From Aliikangiella maris (lineage in GTDB: Bacteria; Pseudomonadota; Gammaproteobacteria; Enterobacterales; Kangiellaceae), in contig NZ_JBFDAH010000014.1 in NCBI RefSeq assembly GCF_040719265.1, forward strand, positions 1-64,000: 64,000 nt of DNA, written 5' to 3'. This document shows positions 17,434-26,049 of this stretch, in pieces; the stretch's first letter is position 1, and each line of letters opens with the position of its first letter. The notes below the pieces were generated by a model. That model worked only from the letters and a program-made list of their open reading frames with translations, was not told the origin of the DNA and made no database searches. The translations under genes and the position numbers were made by a program.

Positions 17434-17762
17434 AAGTTTTCCCTATTGAGTAGTAACTCTTTGAGAGTAGAGCTAAAACATTCGTTAAAACACTCAGCGT
17501 AAACACGCTAGAATGCTGAAAATATGCTCAAAAGTTTATTCAGTGCATCTGCAAATATCTATGCGGCAATTGATTATTTTTGTGAAATTCTGTAAAACGA
17601 CAGGTCTTACATAAATTCACAGAAAATCACTGATTACTATATGAAAAAACCCTTGAAAAACGTCACAATTATCACTGTTTCTGTCATTTAAGTGTGGTAG
17701 TCTCAACAGCAACACCTTGATAGCGACGTAACTTTGGGAAATTTTAAAAATATCTACTTTAA
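17434..17762. other. Divergent promoter region
   Basis: 329 bases between the beta-propeller gene and the mipA operon. It must hold both promoters. TTGAAAAACGTCAC near 17653 could be part of a promoter, but I cannot define a pair of boxes. The response regulator encoded downstream is a natural candidate to bind here. Confidence 0.35.
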
Positions 17763-18668
17763 GTGAGCAAATTGTTGGTTAAGTTATCTGTTTATTGTTT
17801 TCGCCAGATTCTAATGCTTTGTATTTGGTCGATATTCTGCCAGTCCGTGTTGGCCGAAGAAGACTGCCAAGCCGAATCAGCCGACTGTGTTGCGGTTGGC
17901 GAATGGTCATTCGGACTCGGACTTGGACTGGGTGTTCGCACCAACCCACTAATTAAAAATAACGATATCCCTCTGATTGTACTGCCTTCTATTTCCTATT
18001 ACGGTGAACGTTTTTTTATTGAAAATCTCGATGTTGGCTATACGTTGATTGATGATACTCCGTGGATGTTTAATTTACTGGTTACGCCGAGTTATGACCG
18101 AGCATTTTTCTCACGCTGGGATATAACCAACATTATCGATAACGAAGCCATTTATGCCAATGATCAAGTGTTTGAACCGGTACTTGACCCCAATAAAGAT
18201 TATCAAGGACCATCAACTACAAACAACTATCCATTAAAAAAGCGCCAATTCAGCCTGTTAGGTGGAATGGAAATCAGCACTGACATATACCAAGGACAAT
18301 TGCAAATGCAATTACTGAACGATTTATCCGATGTACATTCGGGAAGCGAAGTACGTTTTGCCTATTTGAAAAGCCTTGGCAAACAAGGATGGAGCGCTAC
18401 AGTAGGATTTTCGTGGAAAGATAAATCAATGACGAATTACTACTATGGGGTCGATCCTGATGAAACCTCAGCCACACTGAGAGTTTATAACGCCAAAAGC
18501 AGTTTTAATCCGTTTGTAAGAATTGGTTGGCGAGAGAAATCAGAATCGTCAAGCGCTTGGCGCTTTGGTTTTGAATATCAACAGCTAAGTGAAGAAATCA
18601 GCAATAGCCCGTTAGTTAACAAAGATTATGTCATTACCGCGTTTATAGGAAAACAGTTATCTTTTTAA
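17763..18668 (+). CDS. MipA/OmpV family outer-membrane protein
   Basis: 301 residues with a signal peptide (cleavage about SVLA|EED) and an outer-membrane beta-barrel pattern that ends in Phe (GKQLSF). The GEWSFGLGLGLGVRTNPL start of the mature part and the IPLIVLPSISYYGERFFIEN strand are typical of MipA/OmpV. Family members act as scaffolds for murein enzymes or as envelope-stress-induced porins. The GTG start has no strong ribosome site, so it is tentative. It is first in a four-gene run with a DUF3019 protein and a two-component system. Confidence 0.85.
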   Translation: MSKLLVKLSVYCFRQILMLCIWSIFCQSVLAEEDCQAESADCVAVGEWSFGLGLGLGVRTNPLIKNNDIPLIVLPSISYYGERFFIENLDVGYTLIDDTPWMFNLLVTPSYDRAFFSRWDITNIIDNEAIYANDQVFEPVLDPNKDYQGPSTTNNYPLKKRQFSLLGGMEISTDIYQGQLQMQLLNDLSDVHSGSEVRFAYLKSLGKQGWSATVGFSWKDKSMTNYYYGVDPDETSATLRVYNAKSSFNPFVRIGWREKSESSSAWRFGFEYQQLSEEISNSPLVNKDYVITAFIGKQLSF

Positions 18669-18694
18669 TAACAAAGACAAGTCGCTCTTGTCGA

Positions 18695-19102
18695 ATGATA
18701 AAACAAATAGTTTGTCTTGTTGTCATTTGTTGGGGCTTTTCAATTAACAGCTTGGTACAAGCTTCAGAAAAGCCAGTCAACGAATATGGGTTATTTTTGT
18801 CTCCTAATTTATGCTTGTTATCTCAATCAGAAGCCGATTGCGAAATAAAACTTCATGTTCGTTGGCAAACGAGCTTGGCAGCCGACTATTGTTTAATGCA
18901 ATCATTGGCAGAACCCGCATTAAAATGCTGGGAAAATAGCAGCAAGGCAGAAGATTATTTTGAACTTAAGCTCACTAAAAATGCCACGTTATATCTGGTC
19001 GAAAATCCAGGTCAAACAATAAAATACCAGCAAATTATTCGCTTGCAACGTCAATCCCCCCCTTATCGAACCCGGCGAAAAAACCCTTGGCGCTTTTATT
19101 AG
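18695..19102 (+). CDS. DUF3019 family periplasmic protein
   Basis: 135 residues with a signal peptide (cleavage about VQA|SEK). Conserved features of DUF3019 are visible: the LSPNLCLLSQSEADCEIKLHVRW opening, a CL pair and a KCWEN motif, giving two likely disulfides. It starts 26 bases after mipA and ends 10 bases before the response regulator. The same neighbours occur in other marine gammaproteobacteria, so it may pass a periplasmic signal to the kinase; that role is inference. Confidence 0.75.
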   Translation: MIKQIVCLVVICWGFSINSLVQASEKPVNEYGLFLSPNLCLLSQSEADCEIKLHVRWQTSLAADYCLMQSLAEPALKCWENSSKAEDYFELKLTKNATLYLVENPGQTIKYQQIIRLQRQSPPYRTRRKNPWRFY

Positions 19103-19112
19103 GAGTCATACC

Positions 19113-19814
19113 TTGTCACAAGATTCAAAGAAAATATTACTTATTGAAGATGATGATAAACTGGCGAAGTTAACCCAAAACTATCTGACACAATCCGGTT
19201 TCATTCTAAAAGTAATTGCTGATGGCAACAAAGCACTCGCGATATTCAATGAATTTAAACCCGATATGATTATTTTAGATATCATGTTACCGGGTAAAGA
19301 TGGTTTAACCATTTGTAAAGAAGTGCGGCCAATTTTCAATGGACCGATATTAATGTTAACCGCGCGCAATGAAGACTTCGATCAAGTACTAGGGCTTGAG
19401 TTTGGTGCAGATGACTATGTAATAAAACCAGTCGAACCACGAGTTTTGCTGGCACGTATTAATGCATTATTACGCCGCACCTATCGCGAAACCGAAAAAG
19501 TTACCGACAACTATCAATTTGGCTGTTTACAAATTGATGTATTATCGCGCACGGTTTCCTTTGAAAACCAAGCCACTAATATTTCCAGTCACGAATTCGA
19601 CTTATTATTATTATTAGCAGAAAATGCTGGTAACATTTTGAGTCGTGATCAGTTATTCAAGCATTTATATAACCGACCTTATGATGGTATGGATCGTTCA
19701 ATTGATGTTAGAGTTTCGCAATTAAGAAAAAAATTTGGTGACAATCCAGAAGAACCTTTTAGGATTAAAACCATTTGGGGAAAGGGCTATTTATTTGTAC
19801 CTGATGCCTGGTAA
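19113..19814 (+). CDS. OmpR-family response regulator
   Basis: 233 residues. The receiver domain has the acidic pair in LIEDDD (about 12-14), the phosphoacceptor Asp56 in ILDIMLPGKDG, and the KPVEP switch lysine. The C-terminal winged helix has SSHEFDLLLLLAENAG and RSIDVRVSQLRKKFG. The TTG start is supported by GGAG eight bases before it. It resembles RstA. It is encoded 21 bases before its likely kinase and probably controls this operon, as is common for such systems. Confidence 0.9.
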   Translation: MSQDSKKILLIEDDDKLAKLTQNYLTQSGFILKVIADGNKALAIFNEFKPDMIILDIMLPGKDGLTICKEVRPIFNGPILMLTARNEDFDQVLGLEFGADDYVIKPVEPRVLLARINALLRRTYRETEKVTDNYQFGCLQIDVLSRTVSFENQATNISSHEFDLLLLLAENAGNILSRDQLFKHLYNRPYDGMDRSIDVRVSQLRKKFGDNPEEPFRIKTIWGKGYLFVPDAW

Positions 19815-19835
19815 AATCTGCATAGAGAAGCCCGT

Positions 19836-21128
19836 TTGAGCATTTCAAATCGCCTTTTTATCCGTTTATATCTGATAGTTGTTGCCTCAGTTATCTTAGC
19901 AGGTTTAGGTGTCGACTATATTTGGCAAAGCTATTATTCAACCCAAACGGAAACAACCTCTTTCGAAAAAAATCTACTACTGACCGCCAAATTGATTGAG
20001 CAATCTCCCGATTTGCAGAAACAACAGGTATTGGATTATATTAATCAAACCAGCGAACATCAGGTTGCCTTGATTGATATTTCGCAAATTCAGGCCAATG
20101 AACTGTTAACGGCGCTTCAACATGGCGAAATCATTACCTTAAATAACGAATCCGGCAGCAAGACCAGCTATATTCAATTAAGTGGTCAACAAAAACTTAT
20201 TGCTATTGAAACACCACAGGTTGAAGTCCATCAAGTCGCTAAAACCATTTGGCTATTTATTTTTTATTCAATTATTGCCGGTGTTATTTACCTTTGGACA
20301 TTACCACTCAGTAATGATTTAAAAAAAATCGAAAACGCGGCTAAAGCATTTTCGCAGTCAAAGTGGGATGCTAAAGTAGATATTGCCAAAGGATCACCCG
20401 TTAGGCATTTAGCAAGAGCCTATAATCATTTACTCTTTAAAATAAAACAATTACTCAAAGACCAACAGGCAATGTCGCATGCCATTTCACATGAATTACG
20501 CACGCCACTTGCGCGAATAAAATTTTCAATTGAAATAGCTAAAGAAACGACCGACACTCATGAAGTTCAGCAGCAGATTCTGAGTATTTCTGACGATATT
20601 AATGAGATTCAGCAACTGGTCGATGAATTACTGGGATATGCCACACTCGAAAAACATTCAGTTACTGCTAATATGGAAAAAGGTAATATTAAATATCTAG
20701 TCGCTAACTTGACAGAAAAACTGCAACGTAACTCACCAGATAAACAAATTGCAATCAACATACACTCGCCAATTGAAGAAATTTACTGCGACAGTTATTT
20801 AATTGAAAGAGCACTGCAAAACCTGATTTTAAATGCCCAAAAATTTTGTTGTCATCAAGTGCAAATTACATTTCAACAGAAAAATCAAAATAATCAATTA
20901 ATTGTTGAAGATGATGGTGAAGGAATACCAGGCAATAAACGCCAGCGGATCTTTGATTCCTTTGTTCGTTTAAATAACAATCAGCAAAAACAGCATAAAG
21001 GATTTGGTCTTGGTTTGGCAATAGTAAAGCGAATTGCGCAACTCCACCAGGGAAAAGCTTTAGTTGAAAAATCAGACCTAGGTGGCGCAAAATTTATTAT
21101 TCAATGGCCTAAAAATAATATCAAGTAA
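19836..21128 (+). CDS. Sensor histidine kinase, RstB-like
   Basis: 430 residues. It has a transmembrane helix at about 10-28, a periplasmic sensor of about 105 residues, and a second helix at about 136-156. A HAMP-like linker follows, with the phosphoacceptor His219 in SHAISHELRTPL. The N box is ERALQNLILNAQKF, and the G boxes are EDDGEGIPG and GFGLGLAIVKR. It starts with TTG after AGAGAAG. It is the last gene of the operon and would sense an envelope signal, perhaps with the MipA and DUF3019 proteins, and phosphorylate the adjacent regulator. Confidence 0.9.
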   Translation: MSISNRLFIRLYLIVVASVILAGLGVDYIWQSYYSTQTETTSFEKNLLLTAKLIEQSPDLQKQQVLDYINQTSEHQVALIDISQIQANELLTALQHGEIITLNNESGSKTSYIQLSGQQKLIAIETPQVEVHQVAKTIWLFIFYSIIAGVIYLWTLPLSNDLKKIENAAKAFSQSKWDAKVDIAKGSPVRHLARAYNHLLFKIKQLLKDQQAMSHAISHELRTPLARIKFSIEIAKETTDTHEVQQQILSISDDINEIQQLVDELLGYATLEKHSVTANMEKGNIKYLVANLTEKLQRNSPDKQIAINIHSPIEEIYCDSYLIERALQNLILNAQKFCCHQVQITFQQKNQNNQLIVEDDGEGIPGNKRQRIFDSFVRLNNNQQKQHKGFGLGLAIVKRIAQLHQGKALVEKSDLGGAKFIIQWPKNNIK

Positions 21129-21181
21129 TCAATATTCAATAGTTGAACTTTTATCTTTACATTCTAATTCACATTGTTTAT

Positions 21182-22081
21182 TTATACAACTTGACTATGA
21201 CTGAATTGATTCAACCATTGTAAAAATTCATAGCTCAATCGATGTGTTAATAACTCTTCCCTGATTGCAACATGAAATCCATGATTATCAACAACTTTAT
21301 CTGGGAATGGCGCAACCAATTGCTTTGATTTTAAATCATCTTCAATTAAAGCATAAGGGCCAATTGCAATTCCATGTCCACTAATCGCAGCTTGTAAAGA
21401 TAAGAAGAAGTGATCATAGAATGGACCAAAGTTTACTTTATTATTATCAATTTTTTTTGCAAATCGATTAAACCAGTCATGCCATAACTGTGGCCGCGAG
21501 CGCATATGCATTAGATTTCCTTTTAATAAATCTTCAACACTTTCAGGGCGTAGTGAGTCATACAAAGTAGGCGACATTACCGGGGTTGATTGATCAGCAA
21601 ATAATAAAAATGACTGATAGTCAGTTAATCTTATAGGCTCACGCCTAAAAATAACATCAAAAGGTTCGTTTAAATGCGCAACACCATCATTATTTGATAC
21701 TGATACACGTAACTCTATATTAGGATGATTTATTTGAAATTCAGATGATCGTGGAATGAACCAACGTAAAGCAAACGAAGGGGTCGCGTTCACACTGATT
21801 ATTTTTCGATTTCCCCGGTAAGCTAATAATTCCGAAGCAACAGCCAACTGATCAAAACAGGAACGCACATATTTTAAATAAACTTTAGCTTGCTCAGTGG
21901 GTCGCAATCCTCGCCCCTCTCGAATAAACAGCTTTTGATCAAAGTAGGATTCGAGTTGACGAATATGCTGACTAATTGAGCTGTGAGACACATAAAGCTC
22001 ATTTGCCGCCTCAGTAATACTCGATAAACGAGCAACTGCCTCAAAAGCTTTTAACGAATTCAATGGTGGTAACTTTCTCAT
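21182..22081 (-). CDS. LysR-family regulator (GcvA-type), likely PalR-like
   Basis: 299 residues. An N-terminal helix-turn-helix (ITEAANELYVSHSSISQHIR, about 18-37) precedes a GcvA-type substrate-binding domain. It is divergent from an aminotransferase and a PEP-mutase-family gene. In known phosphonoalanine gene sets (palR-palB-palA), a LysR protein in this place induces the enzymes when the substrate is present. The ligand here is inferred from the neighbours. The 347-base gap to the aminotransferase contains a tandem repeat that could be its binding site. Confidence 0.75.
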   Translation of the reverse strand: MRKLPPLNSLKAFEAVARLSSITEAANELYVSHSSISQHIRQLESYFDQKLFIREGRGLRPTEQAKVYLKYVRSCFDQLAVASELLAYRGNRKIISVNATPSFALRWFIPRSSEFQINHPNIELRVSVSNNDGVAHLNEPFDVIFRREPIRLTDYQSFLLFADQSTPVMSPTLYDSLRPESVEDLLKGNLMHMRSRPQLWHDWFNRFAKKIDNNKVNFGPFYDHFFLSLQAAISGHGIAIGPYALIEDDLKSKQLVAPFPDKVVDNHGFHVAIREELLTHRLSYEFLQWLNQFSHSQVV

Positions 22082-22428
22082 TCTAATTGCAGCCGGATCT
22101 CTGAACTTCTCAACTTAAACTTATTAGTAATTTGCATTTCAGTTAAGCGCGATTAACTATACTTTATATAATCCCTGCTTTTGTACAATCCCTGCTTTTG
22201 TACAACCCTTTCTCTTGTATAGTCCCATCTTAAATAAGTCATGTCTTTTATAAACTATTTCTAACACTCTTCAATCTGGGCTTTGGACAATTGTTTAAAA
22301 ATCTTACACGAGGTTTATTTATTTCTACTGGTCGCTCAACTCTTACCTAGCATACCATTAAAGTATTTCAAAAATATGATTACAAAAAACGATTTAATTC
22401 ACGTAATCATTTAATTAAGGTAACAGTA
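22082..22428. other. Divergent regulatory region
   Basis: 347 bases between the LysR gene and the aminotransferase. It holds a 17-base tandem repeat at 22170-22220 and otherwise AT-rich DNA. AAGG near 22420 is the ribosome site of the aminotransferase. No other feature is supported. Confidence 0.45.
22170..22220. repeat. Three tandem 17-base units, likely protein-binding
   Basis: Two identical copies of AATCCCTGCTTTTGTAC (22170-22186 and 22187-22203) are followed by a diverged third (AACCCTTTCTCTTGTAT, 22204-22220). A period of 17 bases in a divergent promoter region suggests regulator contacts or slippage. Confidence 0.7.
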
Positions 22429-23631
22429 ATGAACTATTTAGCAAACCGAGTGGCTAATTTACAACCATCTGCAACCAAAGCCATGACCGAACGAGCGCAT
22501 GCGCTCAAACTCGAAGGTAAAAGTATTATTTCACTCAGCCAAGGCCAACCAGACTTTGACACTCCACCCAATATTACTAAAGCAGCTATTGAGGCAGTTA
22601 ATGCGGGAAAAACTCGCTATACACCAACCAGTGGTATCATAGAACTGCGTGAAGCAATCAAAAATAAATTTCTCTCCGATAATCAAATCGAATATTCAAC
22701 TAGCGAAATAATAGTTGGAACTGGTGCCAAACAAATTTTATTTAATGCATTTTTAGCTACACTAAACTTTGCCGATGAAGTTATTATTCCTACCCCAGCA
22801 TGGGTTTCTTACCCTGAAATGGTTAAATTAATAGGAGGCAATCCAATCGAGGTTTACTGTGATCGTCAAGCCAATTATAAATTAACGGCACAACAACTTG
22901 AACACGCAATAACCCCGAAAACCCGCTGGCTGGTATTAAATTCGCCATCTAATCCAACTGGTTCAGTTTATAGCAAAGCAGAATTAAGCGCATTAGCAGA
23001 GTGCATTAGAAAGTATCCTCGAATAATGGTCTTGTGCGATGATATTTATGAGAAATTAATCTATGACAATCAAGCCTTTTATACCTTGGCTCAAATTGCA
23101 CCAGATCTAAAAGACAGAATATTAACCATTAACGGTGTTTCTAAAGCTTATGCTATGACCGGGTGGCGTATTGGTTATGGCGCAGGTCCAAAAGCTTTAA
23201 TTAAAACGATGAGCATTATTCAAGGCCACTCGACTTCCAATCCAAATTCAATCGCGCAATATGCGACCTTAGCAGCCTTAACCGGACCACAGCATTATTT
23301 ACAACAGTTTACAATGGCCTTCGAAAAACGTCGTAATTTCATGTTTGGTAAATTAAATTCACTCGACGAATTAGATTGCACTCTACCTCAAGGCGCTTTT
23401 TATTTATTTGTCAATTGTGAAGGTATTTTTCAAAAAACAACACCACAAGGAAAAAAACTCAATAACGATATTGATGTCGCTTTTTACCTACTAGAGGAAT
23501 TCGGAGTTGGTCTGGTACCCGGTAGTGCATTTATGGCACCAGGTCATTTAAGACTTTCATTTGCTGCAGCAGAATCGCAACTAGAAGCCGCTTGCGAGCG
23601 AATTAAACTCGCCTTAGCATTACTTCAATAA
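22429..23631 (+). CDS. Class I aminotransferase, AspC-like; candidate phosphonoalanine transaminase
   Basis: 400 residues, fold-type I PLP enzyme. It has YTPTSGIIELREAI (64-77), NSPSNPTG (171-178), DDIYEKL (204-210), the PLP-lysine Lys239 in NGVSKAYAMTGWRIGYG, and a carboxylate-binding Arg in GHLRLSFA. These match the aspartate/aromatic aminotransferase group. It is followed after 19 bases by a phosphonopyruvate-hydrolase-like gene. I therefore infer that it converts L-phosphonoalanine to phosphonopyruvate, like PalB/PnaA; ordinary aspartate transamination is the alternative. AAGG precedes the ATG. Confidence 0.8.
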   Translation: MNYLANRVANLQPSATKAMTERAHALKLEGKSIISLSQGQPDFDTPPNITKAAIEAVNAGKTRYTPTSGIIELREAIKNKFLSDNQIEYSTSEIIVGTGAKQILFNAFLATLNFADEVIIPTPAWVSYPEMVKLIGGNPIEVYCDRQANYKLTAQQLEHAITPKTRWLVLNSPSNPTGSVYSKAELSALAECIRKYPRIMVLCDDIYEKLIYDNQAFYTLAQIAPDLKDRILTINGVSKAYAMTGWRIGYGAGPKALIKTMSIIQGHSTSNPNSIAQYATLAALTGPQHYLQQFTMAFEKRRNFMFGKLNSLDELDCTLPQGAFYLFVNCEGIFQKTTPQGKKLNNDIDVAFYLLEEFGVGLVPGSAFMAPGHLRLSFAAAESQLEAACERIKLALALLQ

Positions 23632-23650
23632 TTTATCAGGTTAACTACTT

Positions 23651-24520
23651 ATGCAACATTTACAATCACTACGCAAAAAAATTACACAAAAAAAAGTTAT
23701 TCAAGCGATGGGCTGCCATAGTCCACTGTCAGCAAAAGTTGCAGAAAAAGCAGGGTTCGATGCTTTATGGGCATCTGGATTTGAATTATCGGCAATGTAT
23801 GGTCTGCCCGATATGAGCATGATCACCATGACTCAACATCTAGATATGCTACGCGCCATTGCCAGTGAAACACAAATTCCAATTATTGCCGATATAGACA
23901 CGGGTTATGGCAATGCAATTAATGTTATTCACACGATTATCAGCTATGAACAGGCCGGTGCTTCTGCGGTAGTCATGGAAGATAAGCATTTCCCAAAAGT
24001 AACCAGCTTACTCGAAGGTGGACGCCAACATCTACTGCCAATTGAAGAGTTCCAAGGTAAAATAGAAGCAGCCTGTGCGAATAGAATCAATCCTGACTTT
24101 TTAATTATTGCACGCGTCGAAGCGCTAATCGCGGGGCTTGGCGAAGCAGAAGCACTTAAGCGAGCAATGGCATACGAAGCAGCGGGAGCAGATTTGATTT
24201 TGATTCATTCCAAACAAAAATCACCTCAAGAAATTATTAATTTTACTAATGCCTGGCAAGGCAATATACCTTTAGTTATTGTTCCAACGGCTTATCCTGA
24301 ATTAACGCTGGCTGAAATTCAAGCCTTACAAAAAATAGCTATTGTTATTTACGGTAATCATGCAATTCGCGCATGCACTGCAGCGATGCAATCAACATTT
24401 CAAAAAATTTTAAAGCAAGGTATGTTATCAGTTGAAAAAGATATCGCCAGCGTCAAAGAAATATTTGAATTACAAAATATGGATTGGGTAAAAGTCAATG
24501 AAAAGCAATATTTACGTTAA
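23651..24520 (+). CDS. PEP mutase/isocitrate lyase superfamily enzyme, likely phosphonopyruvate hydrolase
   Basis: 289 residues, one alpha/beta barrel. Metal-binding Asp81 and Asp83 lie in IADIDTGYGN. The gating-loop motif is EDKHFPKVTS at 110-119. True PEP mutases have Asn in the second-last place (EDKxxxxxNS). Here it is Thr118, the residue that marks phosphonopyruvate hydrolase (PalA of Variovorax). The following GGRQHLLPIEEFQGKI also fits that enzyme. It would split phosphonopyruvate into pyruvate and phosphate. The gene order regulator-transaminase-hydrolase matches phosphonoalanine breakdown. Other lyases of the superfamily remain possible. Confidence 0.75.
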   Translation: MQHLQSLRKKITQKKVIQAMGCHSPLSAKVAEKAGFDALWASGFELSAMYGLPDMSMITMTQHLDMLRAIASETQIPIIADIDTGYGNAINVIHTIISYEQAGASAVVMEDKHFPKVTSLLEGGRQHLLPIEEFQGKIEAACANRINPDFLIIARVEALIAGLGEAEALKRAMAYEAAGADLILIHSKQKSPQEIINFTNAWQGNIPLVIVPTAYPELTLAEIQALQKIAIVIYGNHAIRACTAAMQSTFQKILKQGMLSVEKDIASVKEIFELQNMDWVKVNEKQYLR

Positions 24521-24556
24521 ATCGAAATCAATTAATGAACCACAATGAATAATCTT

Positions 24557-24589
24557 CTGGTCAGTATTTTTTACTGACCAGTTTAAATT
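24557..24589 (+). terminator. Intrinsic terminator after the phosphonopyruvate hydrolase gene
   Basis: CTGGTCAGTA and TACTGACCAG pair perfectly around a T loop, then TTTAAATT follows. It lies between convergent genes and could act on both strands. Confidence 0.75.
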
Positions 24590-24636
24590 GAGTTAGCCTT
24601 TATTTTATTGCGATATTAAAATAACTTAAACTATTC

Positions 24637-25938
24637 CTAGCTTAAGTCTATTCTATTAATCAATAGTCGATCAACGGTATAAGCAACAACACAATCGCCG
24701 GCTACATTGGTCATTGTACGAATCATATCGAATATTCGATCGAAAGGCAGAATAAATGCAACCACTATCATCGCTTGTTCAACACTCAATCCCATAACTG
24801 TCAGTACACTAATTCCCATAAATAAAGCAGAAGAAGGCACACCTGCGGCACCAATCGATGAAATTGTGGTGGTAAGCGCAATCATTAAAAATTCGCTCAG
24901 CCCTAAAGGAATATTAAATACTTGAGCCGCAAAAATAGCGACAAGACCAATGTATATACTTGTGCCATCCATATTTATAGTAGCACCTAATGGAAGTACC
25001 GAACCACTAACTGATGGATTAACTTTTAGTTTTTCCTGCACGGTTGTTAGTGTAACGGGCAAAGTACCTGAACTAGATGCAGTAGAAAAAGCAATTCCTA
25101 GCGGACTGGCAATTTTTCTAAAAAATGTAAGAACACTGACTCGTTTTAATTGCAATAAAATCCCACCATAAACTAGACTAACTTGGACAAAGCAAGCCAA
25201 ATATACACAAATTACTAACTTAGATAATATTTCAAATACCGCAAAACCATGTTGCGCAACATTAACGGCGATTAAACCAAAAATGCCAATAGGTGCTAAC
25301 ATCATAATAGCTTTAGTAATTTCAATAAATACTGAAGAAACGCACTTCATTATTAAAGCAAATGGCTTTGCTTTGTCACCACTGGCAATAATTCCAATAC
25401 CGATAACAATTGCAAAAAAAATAATACTTAAAATATTACCTGTCAATAAAGCGTAAAATGGATTAACCGGAATAATATTGATCAAACGCTGTGATAAGGA
25501 TAATTGCGTAGCAGGCAAGCTTTGTACATTTATTGGTTCAGTTGAAAGTATGATTTGACTATCAACTCCACTTCCCGGCATTAATATACTACCAACAATT
25601 AACCCAATACTTACAGCCATTAATGTGGTCAATAAATATAAACTAATTGCTCGACTACCAATTAAACCTAAAGATTGCACATTATCAAGACTACAAATTC
25701 CAGCAATCAATGTAAAAAAGACAACAGGTGCTATCAGCATTTTTATTAGTCTTAAAAAAACTTCCCCTGTCCAACTAATTGACTGAATAAACTCACTCTC
25801 AAACAGCGTACCCGCTAGCACGCCAAAGCTAATCGCAATAATGATTTGCTGCCAAAGCGGATGACGTTTAATTAACAGATAGCCAAGAAAAGTAGAAACA
25901 ACTAACAAAAAAATTATATAGAGCAACATATTCAACAC
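24637..25938 (-). CDS. Dicarboxylate/amino-acid:cation symporter (DAACS family)
   Basis: 433 residues with about eight membrane helices plus two re-entrant hairpins. Family signatures are visible: the serine-rich AFSTASSSGTLPVTL in hairpin 1, NMDGT in helix 7, and DMIRTMTNVAGD in helix 8, the last two forming the substrate and Na sites for aspartate/glutamate. It converges on the phosphonopyruvate hydrolase gene. L-phosphonoalanine is an aspartate analogue, so uptake of that compound is a reasonable inference, but ordinary aspartate or glutamate is possible. The GTG start is uncertain; an ATG three codons later is an alternative. Confidence 0.85.
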   Translation of the reverse strand: MLNMLLYIIFLLVVSTFLGYLLIKRHPLWQQIIIAISFGVLAGTLFESEFIQSISWTGEVFLRLIKMLIAPVVFFTLIAGICSLDNVQSLGLIGSRAISLYLLTTLMAVSIGLIVGSILMPGSGVDSQIILSTEPINVQSLPATQLSLSQRLINIIPVNPFYALLTGNILSIIFFAIVIGIGIIASGDKAKPFALIMKCVSSVFIEITKAIMMLAPIGIFGLIAVNVAQHGFAVFEILSKLVICVYLACFVQVSLVYGGILLQLKRVSVLTFFRKIASPLGIAFSTASSSGTLPVTLTTVQEKLKVNPSVSGSVLPLGATINMDGTSIYIGLVAIFAAQVFNIPLGLSEFLMIALTTTISSIGAAGVPSSALFMGISVLTVMGLSVEQAMIVVAFILPFDRIFDMIRTMTNVAGDCVVAYTVDRLLINRIDLS

Positions 25939-25970
25939 TTATCATTAAATAAATTTTTTATCACTATAAA

Positions 25971-26003
25971 ATGAAAACGCTAACCGAACTGGTTAGCGCT
26001 TTA
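25971..26003 (-). terminator. Terminator after the TonB receptor gene
   Basis: CGCTAACC/GGTTAGCG pair around five bases; on the minus strand TTTTCATTTTA follows. It separates the receptor transcript from the symporter gene. Confidence 0.75.
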
Positions 26004-26049
26004 TATAAAATTGGATTCTCAGTGCATTAAGGTTATTTCATCCCAAAAC

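Noticed and set aside
23651..24520. PEP mutase of a phosphonate biosynthesis cluster
   Set aside because: The signature Asn is replaced by Thr, and no phosphonopyruvate decarboxylase or further phosphonate biosynthesis genes lie near.
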